A DNA stretch of 64,000 nt from Rhizophagus clarus (Eukaryota; Glomeromycota; Glomeromycetes; Glomerales; Glomeraceae). The stretch covers positions 248,001 to 312,000 of the forward strand of contig BLAL01000338.1 of NCBI GenBank assembly GCA_015698045.1, given 5' to 3'. The notes below the pieces were generated by a model. The model worked only from the letters and a program-made list of their open reading frames with translations, did not search any database and had not been told where the DNA came from. The translations under genes were made by a program, and so were the position numbers. Shown here in pieces: positions 21,635 through 30,473 of this stretch. The stretch's first letter is position 1; each line of letters starts with the position of its first letter.

Positions 21635-22671
21635 TTGTTTTATAATATACCCAGTTTCTATCTCAATGCAAAAAAATTATATAGAGTGTATCAGGAGGAA
21701 GGATATTCTTTTCAATTGCAGAATATCACAAAATGGATAAAACACCAATATAGTTACCAAATATTTCGACAGCCATTACCATGTAAAGCTGAGGCAAGTT
21801 TTTCAAAGATTAAGATTCCGAACAAAGTCCATCAATGCGATATATTGCTCCACACTCATGATCAAGATGATGGATGGTATTTGTTTGTACTCTCCTAGTT
21901 ATCGACATGGCAACGCGTTTTAAGGATGGACGCTCACTAACATCAAGAAATAGCTTAGAAATCTGGATTGCGATTAAAGATATCTATGAGGACCCTTCTA
22001 ACCCCCTTACATGGCCAAAATTATTAATGACTGATGGTGATGCTTCGTTCTGAGGTGCATTTTCACAAGGAATGGAACAATATAATGTCCCAATACGTGT
22101 TGTTGACCTTTATAGTTTTGAGAGCTTGGCTTTTATTAAAGCGCTTAAGAAAAGAATAGCAATATTAACATATAAGGTCCAATATGCTATAGAGGGACGA
22201 TTAACTGATGGGAAGCGATCAAGGGTATTTAAGAAAATCCTTAAGAAGTATATTGATTATCTGAATAACAGTAAGACTCGCCTTATTGGAATGTCACCAG
22301 CTCGTGCTATGATTTTGAAAGAAGTTGAGTCAAAGCCTTCTAAAAAACCTAAGCGTGCAATCGGAAAAGATGAGAAGATAAAATTACAAAAAGGTACAGC
22401 GGTTAGATATCTGTTAAAAGCAGGCGAGTTGGAAGGAGATCATAGACGTAGAGCAACCGATCCATATTGGAGCTTGCGTGTCTTTAAGATAAAAAGGGTT
22501 GTTATTGGGAAAAATCCACCACAGCCAGTCTTATATTATCTTGAGGATGAACCCATTGAATCAACTGCTCATCTGATAGGACGAAACCCCAAAAGGCCCT
22601 TTAAATATGAGGAACTTCAAGAAATTGAAGAGCCTGATAAAATCGAGTATCCGCCAGATGAATTTATATGA
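21635..22671 (+). pseudogene. DDE integrase, retrovirus/Polinton type (element A)
   Basis: Would insert the element into host DNA. The first catalytic region is KIPNKVHQCDILLHTHD, the second is PKLLMTDGDASF, and the helix after it leads into a DNA-contact region with YIDYLNNSKTRLIGMSPARA, which matches the end of rve-type cores. After it comes a small beta domain (LLKAGELEGDHRRRATDPYW, then QPVLYYLEDEP), common after the core in LTR-type and Polinton/Ginger integrases. The 3' end leads directly into the endonuclease. The copy is broken, with about three breaks. It is on the strand opposite to Gag and protease. Confidence 0.7.
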
Positions 22672-22743
22672 AAATACCACCCTACTGGATTCGTCCATTA
22701 TGTTCATGCTTCTAGTAAGTCAGTTCAGGCTGAGGATTATGCC

Positions 22744-23238
22744 ATGAAGCGTGGTAGTCAATGTCTTAGAAAGACCAGACAAATAAATGGTCATGATGTA
22801 TATCTTTGGTCTTGTGAAAATGGTGCGCATCAATGGGAGTATCCATTAAAATATATCATGAAAAAATTCGAATGGTGTCCTCTTTGCCACCATAGAAGCG
22901 GTGAACGCCAATGCCGATATATTTTTGAGGATCTGTTAGGGAAGAAATTCCCATCATGTAGGCTGAATTTTTTGGATGGGATGCAACTCGATGGATATAA
23001 TGAAGAGTTGCGACTAGGATTCGAATTTCATGGCAAGCAACACTATAGTCTTAATTCAATGTTTCATAGGAGAGGCCAGATAGATTTGGATGAACAGAGA
23101 ATATGCGATCAGAAGAAGCAGGATACTTGCAAGGAGCAAGGTATATGTCTTATCGAAGTGCCTTATACTGCAGATCTTTTTCCATACATTAAGCATACAC
23201 TAATCGAAAAAGGATTCTTGAGTAATTCTTCAAGTTAG
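22744..23238 (+). CDS. Zinc-ribbon plus PD-(D/E)XK-like endonuclease (element A)
   Basis: A 164-residue frame. Residues about 18-55 hold a zinc-ribbon-like part ([25 protein letters not shown]). The core then reads [40 protein letters not shown] and [20 protein letters not shown]. The D...E-F-x-G pattern with HY and the preceding helix Glu fit Vsr-like or homing-type PD-(D/E)XK nucleases. Similar proteins are, as I recall, frequent in Rhizophagus and in large DNA viruses. It may nick DNA during integration or act as a homing enzyme. The coding part may start upstream of the first Met, since similar sequence runs on from the integrase end. The frame is whole. Confidence 0.65.
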   Translation: MKRGSQCLRKTRQINGHDVYLWSCENGAHQWEYPLKYIMKKFEWCPLCHHRSGERQCRYIFEDLLGKKFPSCRLNFLDGMQLDGYNEELRLGFEFHGKQHYSLNSMFHRRGQIDLDEQRICDQKKQDTCKEQGICLIEVPYTADLFPYIKHTLIEKGFLSNSSS

Positions 23239-23306
23239 GTCGGAGAGAATTATCTTCTTGGTAATTTGCAAGATTATTTTTAGAATAACATTAGTAATAG
23301 TTTGAC

Positions 23307-24068
23307 ATGAAAATAAAGAAACTTGAGCCAGTTGAAAGGTTTGTATACCATATCGATGAGATTAAAGATGCCAAAAAATATAATGGACACTCAAGTGTTC
23401 CCCAATGGCCTTTCACCCTTGGAATCTTTGGCCGTACTAATACGGGAAAAACTAATGAGGTTATTAATCTCACGCTCGGAACTAAGCCTTATCGAATGTC
23501 TAAAGGAAAGAAAGGAGGGACACGTTATATCAAGTGTGATGATTTGCTACTCATCGGTCACAATCTTAATGAGAAAAAATATATGATCCTTAAATCAGTG
23601 TATCAGACAATTGCTAATAATCCAAAGCCATACCGTGAAAATATTTCATTTCGAGCTTTGAAGCCTGATAAAATTCCCAAGATAGATTCATTTTCTCCAG
23701 ACAGGACTACGTTAGCTATATTTGAAGATCTATGCGCTGATCCAAAGGAAGTGCAGAAGAAAATTATTCCTTATTTCATTGAAGGGCATCATTACAATGT
23801 CAGTTCGATATATGTATCCCAGAGTTACTTTGATTGCCCGAAGATAATACGAAAAAATCTCTCACACATCTGCCTATTTAACGGCTCCTGCACTATGGAC
23901 GAGCTTAGCAGAATCATGCGTCAATATGCTAATGACTGGCGCAGTGTAATTAAGATTATTGATAAGGCATTATGTGAGAAAGAATTCATTGTTTTCGATC
24001 TAACTGTACCTCGAGAGCATCCACATAGGATACGTATTGGCTGGGATATACCTCTCACTAATGAGTAG
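23307..24068 (+). CDS. A32/FtsK-HerA-like packaging ATPase (element A)
   Basis: A 253-residue frame that looks whole. Walker A is [17 protein letters not shown] (residues about 39-55). Walker B is TTLAIFEDL (about 137). After it come [20 protein letters not shown] (arginine and sensor helix region) and [11 protein letters not shown], as in the poxvirus A32/Polinton DNA-packaging ATPases. In those systems the enzyme pumps DNA into a capsid. Here it sits with a Gag-like rather than an icosahedral-type capsid protein, so its substrate is open. It is clearly homologous to the ATPase of element B at 39166-40065. Confidence 0.75.
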   Translation: MKIKKLEPVERFVYHIDEIKDAKKYNGHSSVPQWPFTLGIFGRTNTGKTNEVINLTLGTKPYRMSKGKKGGTRYIKCDDLLLIGHNLNEKKYMILKSVYQTIANNPKPYRENISFRALKPDKIPKIDSFSPDRTTLAIFEDLCADPKEVQKKIIPYFIEGHHYNVSSIYVSQSYFDCPKIIRKNLSHICLFNGSCTMDELSRIMRQYANDWRSVIKIIDKALCEKEFIVFDLTVPREHPHRIRIGWDIPLTNE

Positions 24069-24082
24069 AATTTTCTTAGGTA

Positions 24083-24784
24083 CTAAGGACGAAATGTATA
24101 TTTTTTCCTGGTTTCTAGATCATATTCAGATTCATCACGCCTCTTCGCCCATAATTTCCTTTCATGAGTACTAGAATATATTTCTGGTTCTATAGTCACA
24201 TCACTATGCTTCGTATTGGAAAGGATCTGATCAACAAGAGCGACAATTTTTCTATCTTTAACAGAAATAATATCCTCCAGATTCCGGCATCTATTCTCTA
24301 ACAGGTCAATGGACTTTTCAGCTGATGTAATAGCTTTTTTCGTATCAGGAATTATACTTTTGAAGAAAGCTACCAAATCTGATAATTGGCTGAATTTCTC
24401 ACCACTCTCTTCCAAAGACCTGGTCATGGCTACCTCACGAGACTTATATTGCTCTTGCAAGTCAAGAAGCTCTTCAATCTTTTTTTCCAATACCTGCTTT
24501 GATATACATAATTCCTCATTTTCTTGCCTTAACGAAGTTTCACAGTCGCTAGTAATGGGCTTCATCTTCTGACGCTCTTTTTGCTTAATATAATTTCCAA
24601 CTGCCTTATTTAACAAATCTTCCACTTCGGGATGAATACTACTTGCCTGTTCTATTGATAATGGATGTTTTCGTGAAGTAAGACGTCGCCATGTATCTAT
24701 TTTAATGGAACGGGGGAGCTGGTTAAGTTGCTTTGAGTAATATACGTGAAAAGTTGGTGTTAGTATACCGGTCATTGTTACCAT
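24083..24784 (-). CDS. Coiled-coil protein (element A right end)
   Basis: A 233-residue frame that converges with the ATPase; the 3' ends are 14 bases apart. The N-terminus (LTPTFHVYYSKQLNQLPRSI and RRLTSRKHPLSIEQASS) looks globular. Residues about 85-185 are heptad sequence (ENEELCISKQVLEKKIEELL and on). No family recognised. It has the same style as the coiled-coil proteins of the rest of element A and is taken as its last gene. The alternative is a host gene. Confidence 0.5.
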   Translation of the reverse strand: MVTMTGILTPTFHVYYSKQLNQLPRSIKIDTWRRLTSRKHPLSIEQASSIHPEVEDLLNKAVGNYIKQKERQKMKPITSDCETSLRQENEELCISKQVLEKKIEELLDLQEQYKSREVAMTRSLEESGEKFSQLSDLVAFFKSIIPDTKKAITSAEKSIDLLENRCRNLEDIISVKDRKIVALVDQILSNTKHSDVTIEPEIYSSTHERKLWAKRRDESEYDLETRKKYTFRP

Positions 24785-25259
24785 AGGTAGCTAATAAAAA
24801 ATTTTGAGAATTTTATAGATTCAGAAATTTTATAAGAAAATTTTGAGAATTTCCCCGAAGGTGCTTTGCTACGCGCCAATATCACGGATTGCATCACATC
24901 AGATAGGGGATCTGCTAGAAAACTCCGATTGGCAAAAAATTCACGTGATTTTGGCAGGGGTGGCCCGGCTGAAATCTGCCAAGAATCCATGATCACGTCT
25001 TTCGTGATATAGATAATAAGTTTTTAACTATTTCGTTTTGCAATTGCTTATCTTCCAATTTCGCAATTCTGGCCTTAAGCTCAGCATTCCTGGCTTCAAT
25101 CTCAGCAAACTTCTTTCTAAGTTCGGCATTCTCGACTTCTAGCCTGGCAATGTATATTTTCAATGAATCGATCTCATCTATTTCGGATTGCATACTAGCG
25201 TAATGTAGTATTAGTATGTTAATATTCAAAAGTAAAAAATCACGTGATATCCTGACCAA
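24785..25259 (-). pseudogene. Relic of the coiled-coil/'AGGPGQN' family
   Basis: The start MQSEIDEIDSLKIYIARLEV (25193 leftward) and the heptads ENAELRKKFAEIEARNAELK match the N-terminal coil of the gene at 35909-37549. A later piece, WQISAGPPLP in another frame, resembles the ISAGGPGQN linker of that gene. Only these two parts remain, and the frame changes near 25000. The upstream bases include TCACGTGATATCCTGACCAA. Confidence 0.5.
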
Positions 25260-25399
25260 TGGTTAGCAAGAAAAAATCTATTATCCGGCATATATCCACA
25301 CGAAAAAAAATACATATGAATGTGTAAAAATAATCGGCCACTAGGGCGCTTTATTGATATAGAAAAAAATAAAATACAATTTTACTATATATACATGAC

Positions 25400-27242
25400 T
25401 TATTCAGAATCTACAGTTGTACGATCTTCTTTCTGTCTATCTGATTTAGGTGTAGACCCATGAGGGAGTAAGGACATATTGACTATCAAAATATTACGCA
25501 AGATTAATAAAGTCTCTATAAATTTCGCTACAACAGCTGGTTCTGACTTTTGCACAGGAATCCTTGACTCGTGTAAATGATAATATCTATCTACATTAGC
25601 TCCATCCCTGATAAGAACAGTTAGTCGTAATATAGATCCAGCAACTTGCAACCCAATTATTCCAAATTCGTCCTTTTCAGGCCTCCGACCTTTATAAACC
25701 CAATACATCCCATCGTTAGTCTCACGCCATATTTTTACTGCATTGTCTTTTATTTTTTGTTCCGTACAAAATAGACGCGAGCACTCTGTATACATAAGTT
25801 CGTATTTTTTCCCTCTATCCATCATTACAAATATAATATCAGGGCGTCTTCCTGAACGTTTTCTTCTATCTGCACTAGCGATGCTCTATCGCTCATACCT
25901 AAAAAAATAGTGTAAATAAATTTATAATAGTTCGTCTTAAATAATATTATTTTACTTACGTGCTAATATAGGTGAATTTCCCATGTGGGAGATTTTTCAA
26001 ACTAGCTCGAATTGCTGGAACTATCAAATTTGTTAGATAAGTTATTTCATTCAATACTTCAGCTTCTTCAGGACTAAATGCCGAATTATTCCAAGAATCA
26101 TTCCTAATGAAATTAATGCTTCTAAGATAAATATACTCATAATTGCAATCTAACAATAGTAAAATAACTTACAGCGTTTCCAAGATTCCATCAGTGATCT
26201 TGGCAAGCTTCTCGTTTGATTCCTTCCACCTTCCATCATGTAAAAGTGCTCGGGGTAATTTATTAGTATCACGACTAGCGAAATCTCATACAAATTCATT
26301 ACATTTCTTTCGTATAAACCCCGGAAGAGTAGTAGGCACCATGTTTTGTACCGGTTTCTAATAACAGATTAGGATTAGAATTACATTTCTTATTTATTAA
26401 TTTAATGAATACCTACCATAAAATTTTCACGTAATTGTTTTGGCAACTTCTTTATTATATCCGATTCATCTGCAATAACTTGACTACCCAGCGGAACCTT
26501 CCATGTTAATTCGTCTGTAGATACTCGATTTACGGCCGAGAACAAATGTTGATAAAGAGTTGATGTGTTTTTTTTAAGTTTAGATTTCAACTTATTTATA
26601 TTGCTTCTGATTTGGGCCGAACTAAGAGGTTCTTCTTCATTTACTTTTACAACCCCAATGGCTCGTAAACTAAAAATAGCTTTATATGAAATGTCAAACT
26701 AACGCAGACATAAAGTAATTAGTTTATACCCATACAAATAATATTATTTCCAGAGGCGCATGCGCTGTCAGATTGTAAACAAGATTTCGTCTTTATGAGG
26801 TTAGCTACTCCATCACGCAAACAAAAATCTTGTGCAATGCTAAAATATCAACACAAAATTAAGCATGTATATATAGCTTAAAGAACCCTCCTGCTGTCGA
26901 GGAAAATCCTGTTGGCAGGCTATAGGGAACTTAAACTATTATGCTCTCTTCCTTAGTGGCATCGCTTGTCTGCGTCTTCATCATCCAAAATTAATATTTT
27001 ATAGAAAGCTGTCGTCAACTTACCTCTGAAAGAATTTCTAGAAGAGTTGTATGACGTGAAGAACCTCGAACATTTTGATTATTTGCTAGAATTACTGCCT
27101 GAGATATAATACTTCTCAACTCTTCCTTCGATACCCATGGGTCGTCTTCAATCCCTTGATAGATGACGGAGGCTCCAGTAATATGCTCCTCTTCTGCTTT
27201 TACTAAGAAATTATAAATTTTAGTAGATAAATGAGTATTCAT
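25400..27242 (-). pseudogene. Multi-exon host gene of a Rhizophagus-expanded family, with two in-frame stops
   Basis: At least five exons can be followed on the minus strand: 27015-27242 (MNTHLSTKIYNFLVKAEEEH...), about 26750-26860 (AQDFCLRDGVANLIKTKSCL), about 26405-26700 (FDISYKAIFSLRAIGVVKVN...TDELTWKVPLGSQV), about 26170-26360 (KPVQNMVPTTLPGFIRKKCN...KLAKITDGILETL), and 25965-26130 joined to 25400-25909 (AFSPEEAEVLNEITYLTNLI...KIWRETNDGMYWVYKG...RYYHLHESRIPVQKSEPAVV). Exon borders have GTAAGT/GTAGGT and TAG/AAG sites, and phase is kept across the last intron (AC|G). A TGA at 26286-26288 follows CNEFV, and a TAG at 25886-25888 precedes SIASADRR; both fit C-to-T changes of Arg and Gln codons. 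Function unknown. The family is recalled as large in Rhizophagus. Confidence 0.6.
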
Positions 27243-27848
27243 GCTGGAAAAAATAAAAGTGACGAATAACTTTATTTCTATATACTTGCCCTTTTAAATC
27301 TCCATTCATGCTCTTTCCAAGTCACATTCGTGTTGGGGGAAGAGATAGGAGAAATATGCAAGACACTTTTATGCCAAAATTTTGTGTTAGAGAATAAGGG
27401 CATGTGGAATGTGCATTGAAGATCTCAACATTTACAAAGGCGTTGGGGAATATGCATATACATACTTTTTTTCTTTATTTCACCTGCCCGACCGCTCAGT
27501 AATAAAGGCCTAGTAACATTATATAATATACTCCGGACAAAATCTAGTAGGAATAGCCTGTAGCCTGGGAGGAAATAAACTCATAAATAAATGCTATTCA
27601 GATAGATAGGGAAAAAAATTCGAAATATTCTTGGGGTTGATTTCAAATTGTTTTGTCGCACAAGCAGTCACACAGAGTTACAGATGATTTGCGGTGTATC
27701 ACTTATTACATCATATATACTTTAATGAGGATCGAAAACGTGCTAATTTATGCTTTAGCGTCTTAACGACTGTCGCACATGCCAACATGCATTGTGGCTA
27801 GGCAATATATTATAATATTCGGGATCTGATGATCTGACACCGTGAGAA
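27243..27848. other. Intergenic sequence
   Basis: No gene seen. It contains CGCACAAGCAGTCACACAGA and TGTCGCACATGCCAACATGC, an inexact repeat without clear structure. Confidence 0.4.
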
Positions 27849-28343
27849 TTATAATCCAACACGCTCACAGATTGATTTTATACTCCATGAATTAGCCTTA
27901 TATTTCTCGCATTCTGTAACTTTAATGATATATTTAATGTTATCTTTATCAATACGATAATAATCAGGATTCTGTAGCCACTTTAGTTGGTTAGACCAAT
28001 CCGAACCTCTAATGATTATATAGCCTCGCTGGTATAATTTTTTAAAAACAATACCATATGTTACATTAGCTAATCTCACAGATAATTGCCATTTCTTCTC
28101 AATTATCCACTCATCATCTCTTGTAGGCCATGAAGGGGCGGGATAAGTATCACGAGGAGTTATACCTAAGAGTTTCTTTCTATCAGGAGTACCATCATTT
28201 CTCACCGCCTCCCAAATTCGTTTTGCCAAAGATTCGGGTCTCTTCTTGTAATTCCTGTAAGCTCGCTGGATAACTGTTGCATAGAAATTTTCAAAGCTAT
28301 AATTATAGTATTTAGGAATCAAGAATCCCCAAGATCGCTTCAT
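27849..28343 (-). CDS. IQ-helix family protein, copy 1
   Basis: A 164-residue frame. An IQ-like helix lies near the start (YATVIQRAYRNYKKRPESLA), followed by KRIWEAVRNDGTPDRKKLLG and a second domain with EKKWQLSVRLANVTYGIVFK, YQRGYIIIRGSDWSNQLKWL and NPDYYRIDKDN. The neighbour at 28571-29446 has the same domains in the same order, so the two are tandem duplicates. It is shorter than the neighbour and lacks about 60 residues after the NDGTPDRKK block, either a deletion or a family variant. Function unknown. IQ motifs often bind calmodulin, but this is not shown here. Confidence 0.6.
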   Translation of the reverse strand: MKRSWGFLIPKYYNYSFENFYATVIQRAYRNYKKRPESLAKRIWEAVRNDGTPDRKKLLGITPRDTYPAPSWPTRDDEWIIEKKWQLSVRLANVTYGIVFKKLYQRGYIIIRGSDWSNQLKWLQNPDYYRIDKDNIKYIIKVTECEKYKANSWSIKSICERVGL

Positions 28344-28570
28344 TGATCTTCCTGAAATACTTTATTAAAATAGTTATACAATATATTGGAGGATCTAACC
28401 CAGAATAGGCAGATCATGCATAGTGCCTTTGGCCAATTTTTCTTCATGTATAAGAAGCATTTCACTAGACGATCATCCATGCAGTTTACATACTGAATTT
28501 TAGTTGTACATTTCACGGGATAGCATAAAAAAATCATTGTATTGCTTGACTAATTATGTTGTATACTACA

Positions 28571-29446
28571 CTATTTCAATAAAGAATTTAAGACTTGAAA
28601 AACTCGTTGCACATATTCACAATTATTGTTAAAATCTGAGAAATTTATGATAGTAGACCCTCCCTGGGGAATATGAAGACAATAATTAGATTTGAAAATA
28701 TTAATTTCTAGCGAATCACATGGATAAGGCTTTCTTTTCTCTTTACAATAATATCGCGCATATTCTGAAATTTTAACAAAGTTTACGACAATGTTGTTTC
28801 CATCTTTGCTAGTACGGTAATATTCAGGATCAGTTAGATATTTTAACATAAAAGTCCAGTGTCCACAACTGACGAGTCTATATCCTTGCTGATACGATTT
28901 TATAAAAGCAACTATATATGCTACAGCATTTAGGCGCTTATTTAACTGGTATTTCTTCGTTTCTACCCAATAATCAGGATCATAATATTTATATTTCTCG
29001 TACCCTGTAGCCCGTTCGGCTAGAAATTCTTTAATATATTTTTGAGCAAGATTTTCGCTATATGCTCTTTTATAATTGTTAACATTTTCATCGATAAATA
29101 AAGCATATTCTTCTCGAGTCTGAGAATTTATTTTCCTTTCTCTAGTTGAAAGTATACCTAAGAATTTCTTCCTATCGGGAGTGCCATCATTCCTCACCAT
29201 ATTCCAAACTCGTTTCGCCCATGTTTCAGGTCTCAACTTGAAAGCTCTCCAAGCCCGTTGGATAACTTTTGCACTGTTAATTAATCGATATACAGTACTT
29301 TTCCTAATTTCTTTTGAATCACGAGAGCAAAAACATTCAGAGCTTTTTCTGTATCTAAAATAAATACTATCATAAATTTCATTAATTTCATCATCACTTA
29401 ATTCTGATACTATTTTTTCACATTTTTCTGTACAGGTTTAGAATAT
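28571..29446 (-). CDS. IQ-helix family protein, copy 2
   Basis: The frame is open from about 29438 to 28571. It reads CEKIVSELSDDEINEIYDSI, then CSRDSKEIRKSTVYRLINSA, an IQ-like helix KVIQRAWRAFKLRPETWAKR, the block RVWNMVRNDGTPDRKKFLGI, then KKYQLNKRLNAVAYIVAFIK, YQQGYRLVSCGHWTFMLKYL and DPEYYRTSKDGNN. The first ATG in this frame (29236) would cut off the IQ helix, which the paralogue keeps, so the real start is probably upstream through an intron whose acceptor could be the TACAG at about 29435. The frame at 29410-29790 may be that upstream exon. Confidence 0.6.
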
Positions 29447-29790
29447 GTAATACGCCTTTTAGCAGTTTTAGTAATACATTTATTCAGGTGATCATTAGCA
29501 CATTCGATGGTATTTTCACGAATAATTACCAAGGAGTCGCATACAGTGCAATAAATATGAAATGAGCGTTCTCCATCTTTAAATTTCCCATCTATATATA
29601 CTCTTTCAATCATCTGAATAAATCCATTCTTCGAAAAGTATTTTGGGTTATATTCAAGAAGTTTCTTAAAAGGATAACGAATACGAGAACACCACATTTC
29701 TGGTGTTTCACCACTATACCTATATTGCAGATTGTTTAGCGCCTGCACCACTATAGGGTTTAAACCAGAATAGTAATTAGTTCTATCCAT
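29410..29790 (-). CDS. Cys-rich protein or first exon of the IQ-helix gene
   Basis: A 126-residue frame starting MDRTNYYSGLNPIVVQALNN. A zinc-binding-like part lies at residues 77-105 (YCTVCDSLVI...CANDHLNKC), then a basic end. It overlaps the 5' end of the neighbouring IQ-helix frame by about 35 bases in another frame, and a CTAAAC branch-like site and TACAG acceptor lie in the overlap, so the two may be exons of one gene. No function known. Confidence 0.5.
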   Translation of the reverse strand: MDRTNYYSGLNPIVVQALNNLQYRYSGETPEMWCSRIRYPFKKLLEYNPKYFSKNGFIQMIERVYIDGKFKDGERSFHIYCTVCDSLVIIRENTIECANDHLNKCITKTAKRRITYSKPVQKNVKK

Positions 29791-30473
29791 TTTGCGGATA
29801 TAGTAAATTTATAGCTATTTATCGATTTATAGAGTTTTACACACGATTTAGTGATTTATAGCTGATTTGGCAATAGTATACTCTAATAAATATCAGATTC
29901 ATTTTTATTCGAATATTCGATTACAAGCATATTGGGATTTGTAGCCAATTTAAGAGACTACATATTGATAAACTCAAATTCATTTTTTATGGGGTTATAT
30001 AGAGTCATATCTCGGCTAATATTTACATGCACCTTCGGCTAAATCACGAGGTGATTGGCCAATCAGATTCATTTTTATTCGAGACCGGCTGATATGCAAA
30101 TTATTTTGCGAGGATCCCTCATGATTTCTATTTATTCGATAAGCAGTCATACAGCATTTACAGATACATAGCTATACACGGGCAGATACACATGAATTAA
30201 AAAGGAGAAAGGCTCGATATGGAGTTAATTTTATTAATTTTATGGATAACTAAAAAATGGACACACATGCCCGGGCGCAGTAATGTGGCGCAGTAAATGC
30301 AAAAATTGAGTTAAATTATTCCATAAATAAAGTCAAAACTTATAAATTTCACAGAGTAAAAACTTTTATTCTTCAAACAAAAGCAAGATTATTTATTAAA
30401 TTTCCTCCAACATCGTAAAAGCTGTATAATACAAGAAAAAAAATTTTCTAACTATTTATTTTTGTATAAAACA
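29791..30473. other. Intergenic sequence with a 19-20 bp direct repeat
   Basis: ATCAGATTCATTTTTATTCG occurs at about 29884 and 30061, roughly 177 bases apart. Otherwise no gene was seen. CACCTTCGGCTAAAT at 30040 resembles CACCTTCGACTAAAT at 34799. Confidence 0.45.

Larger units (their letters stand above)
8062..24784. mobile_element. Fossil element A: Polinton-like gene set with retroelement-like Gag, protease and integrase (broken)
   Basis: The segment holds, in order: a small zinc-binding protein (-), a family B DNA polymerase (+, split by a 4.19-kb insertion), a coiled-coil membrane protein (-), an HTH protein (+), a protease and a Gag-like protein (-), a DDE integrase (+), a zinc-ribbon endonuclease (+), a packaging-type ATPase (+) and a coiled-coil protein (-). 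Genes on both strands interleave, with Gag/protease divergent from the integrase. That argues against a simple LTR element inserted in a DNA element, in which Gag, protease and integrase would share a strand. No LTRs, reverse transcriptase or RNase H were recognised. Terminal repeats were not found, so the limits are those of the gene set. The copy is broken, with roughly half a dozen to ten breaks besides the insertion. Several long frames are still open, so it is probably not ancient. Confidence 0.6.

Noticed and set aside
18064-22671. Gag, protease and integrase as parts of one inserted LTR retrotransposon
   Set aside because: They are on opposite strands, no LTR pair and no reverse transcriptase or RNase H was seen.
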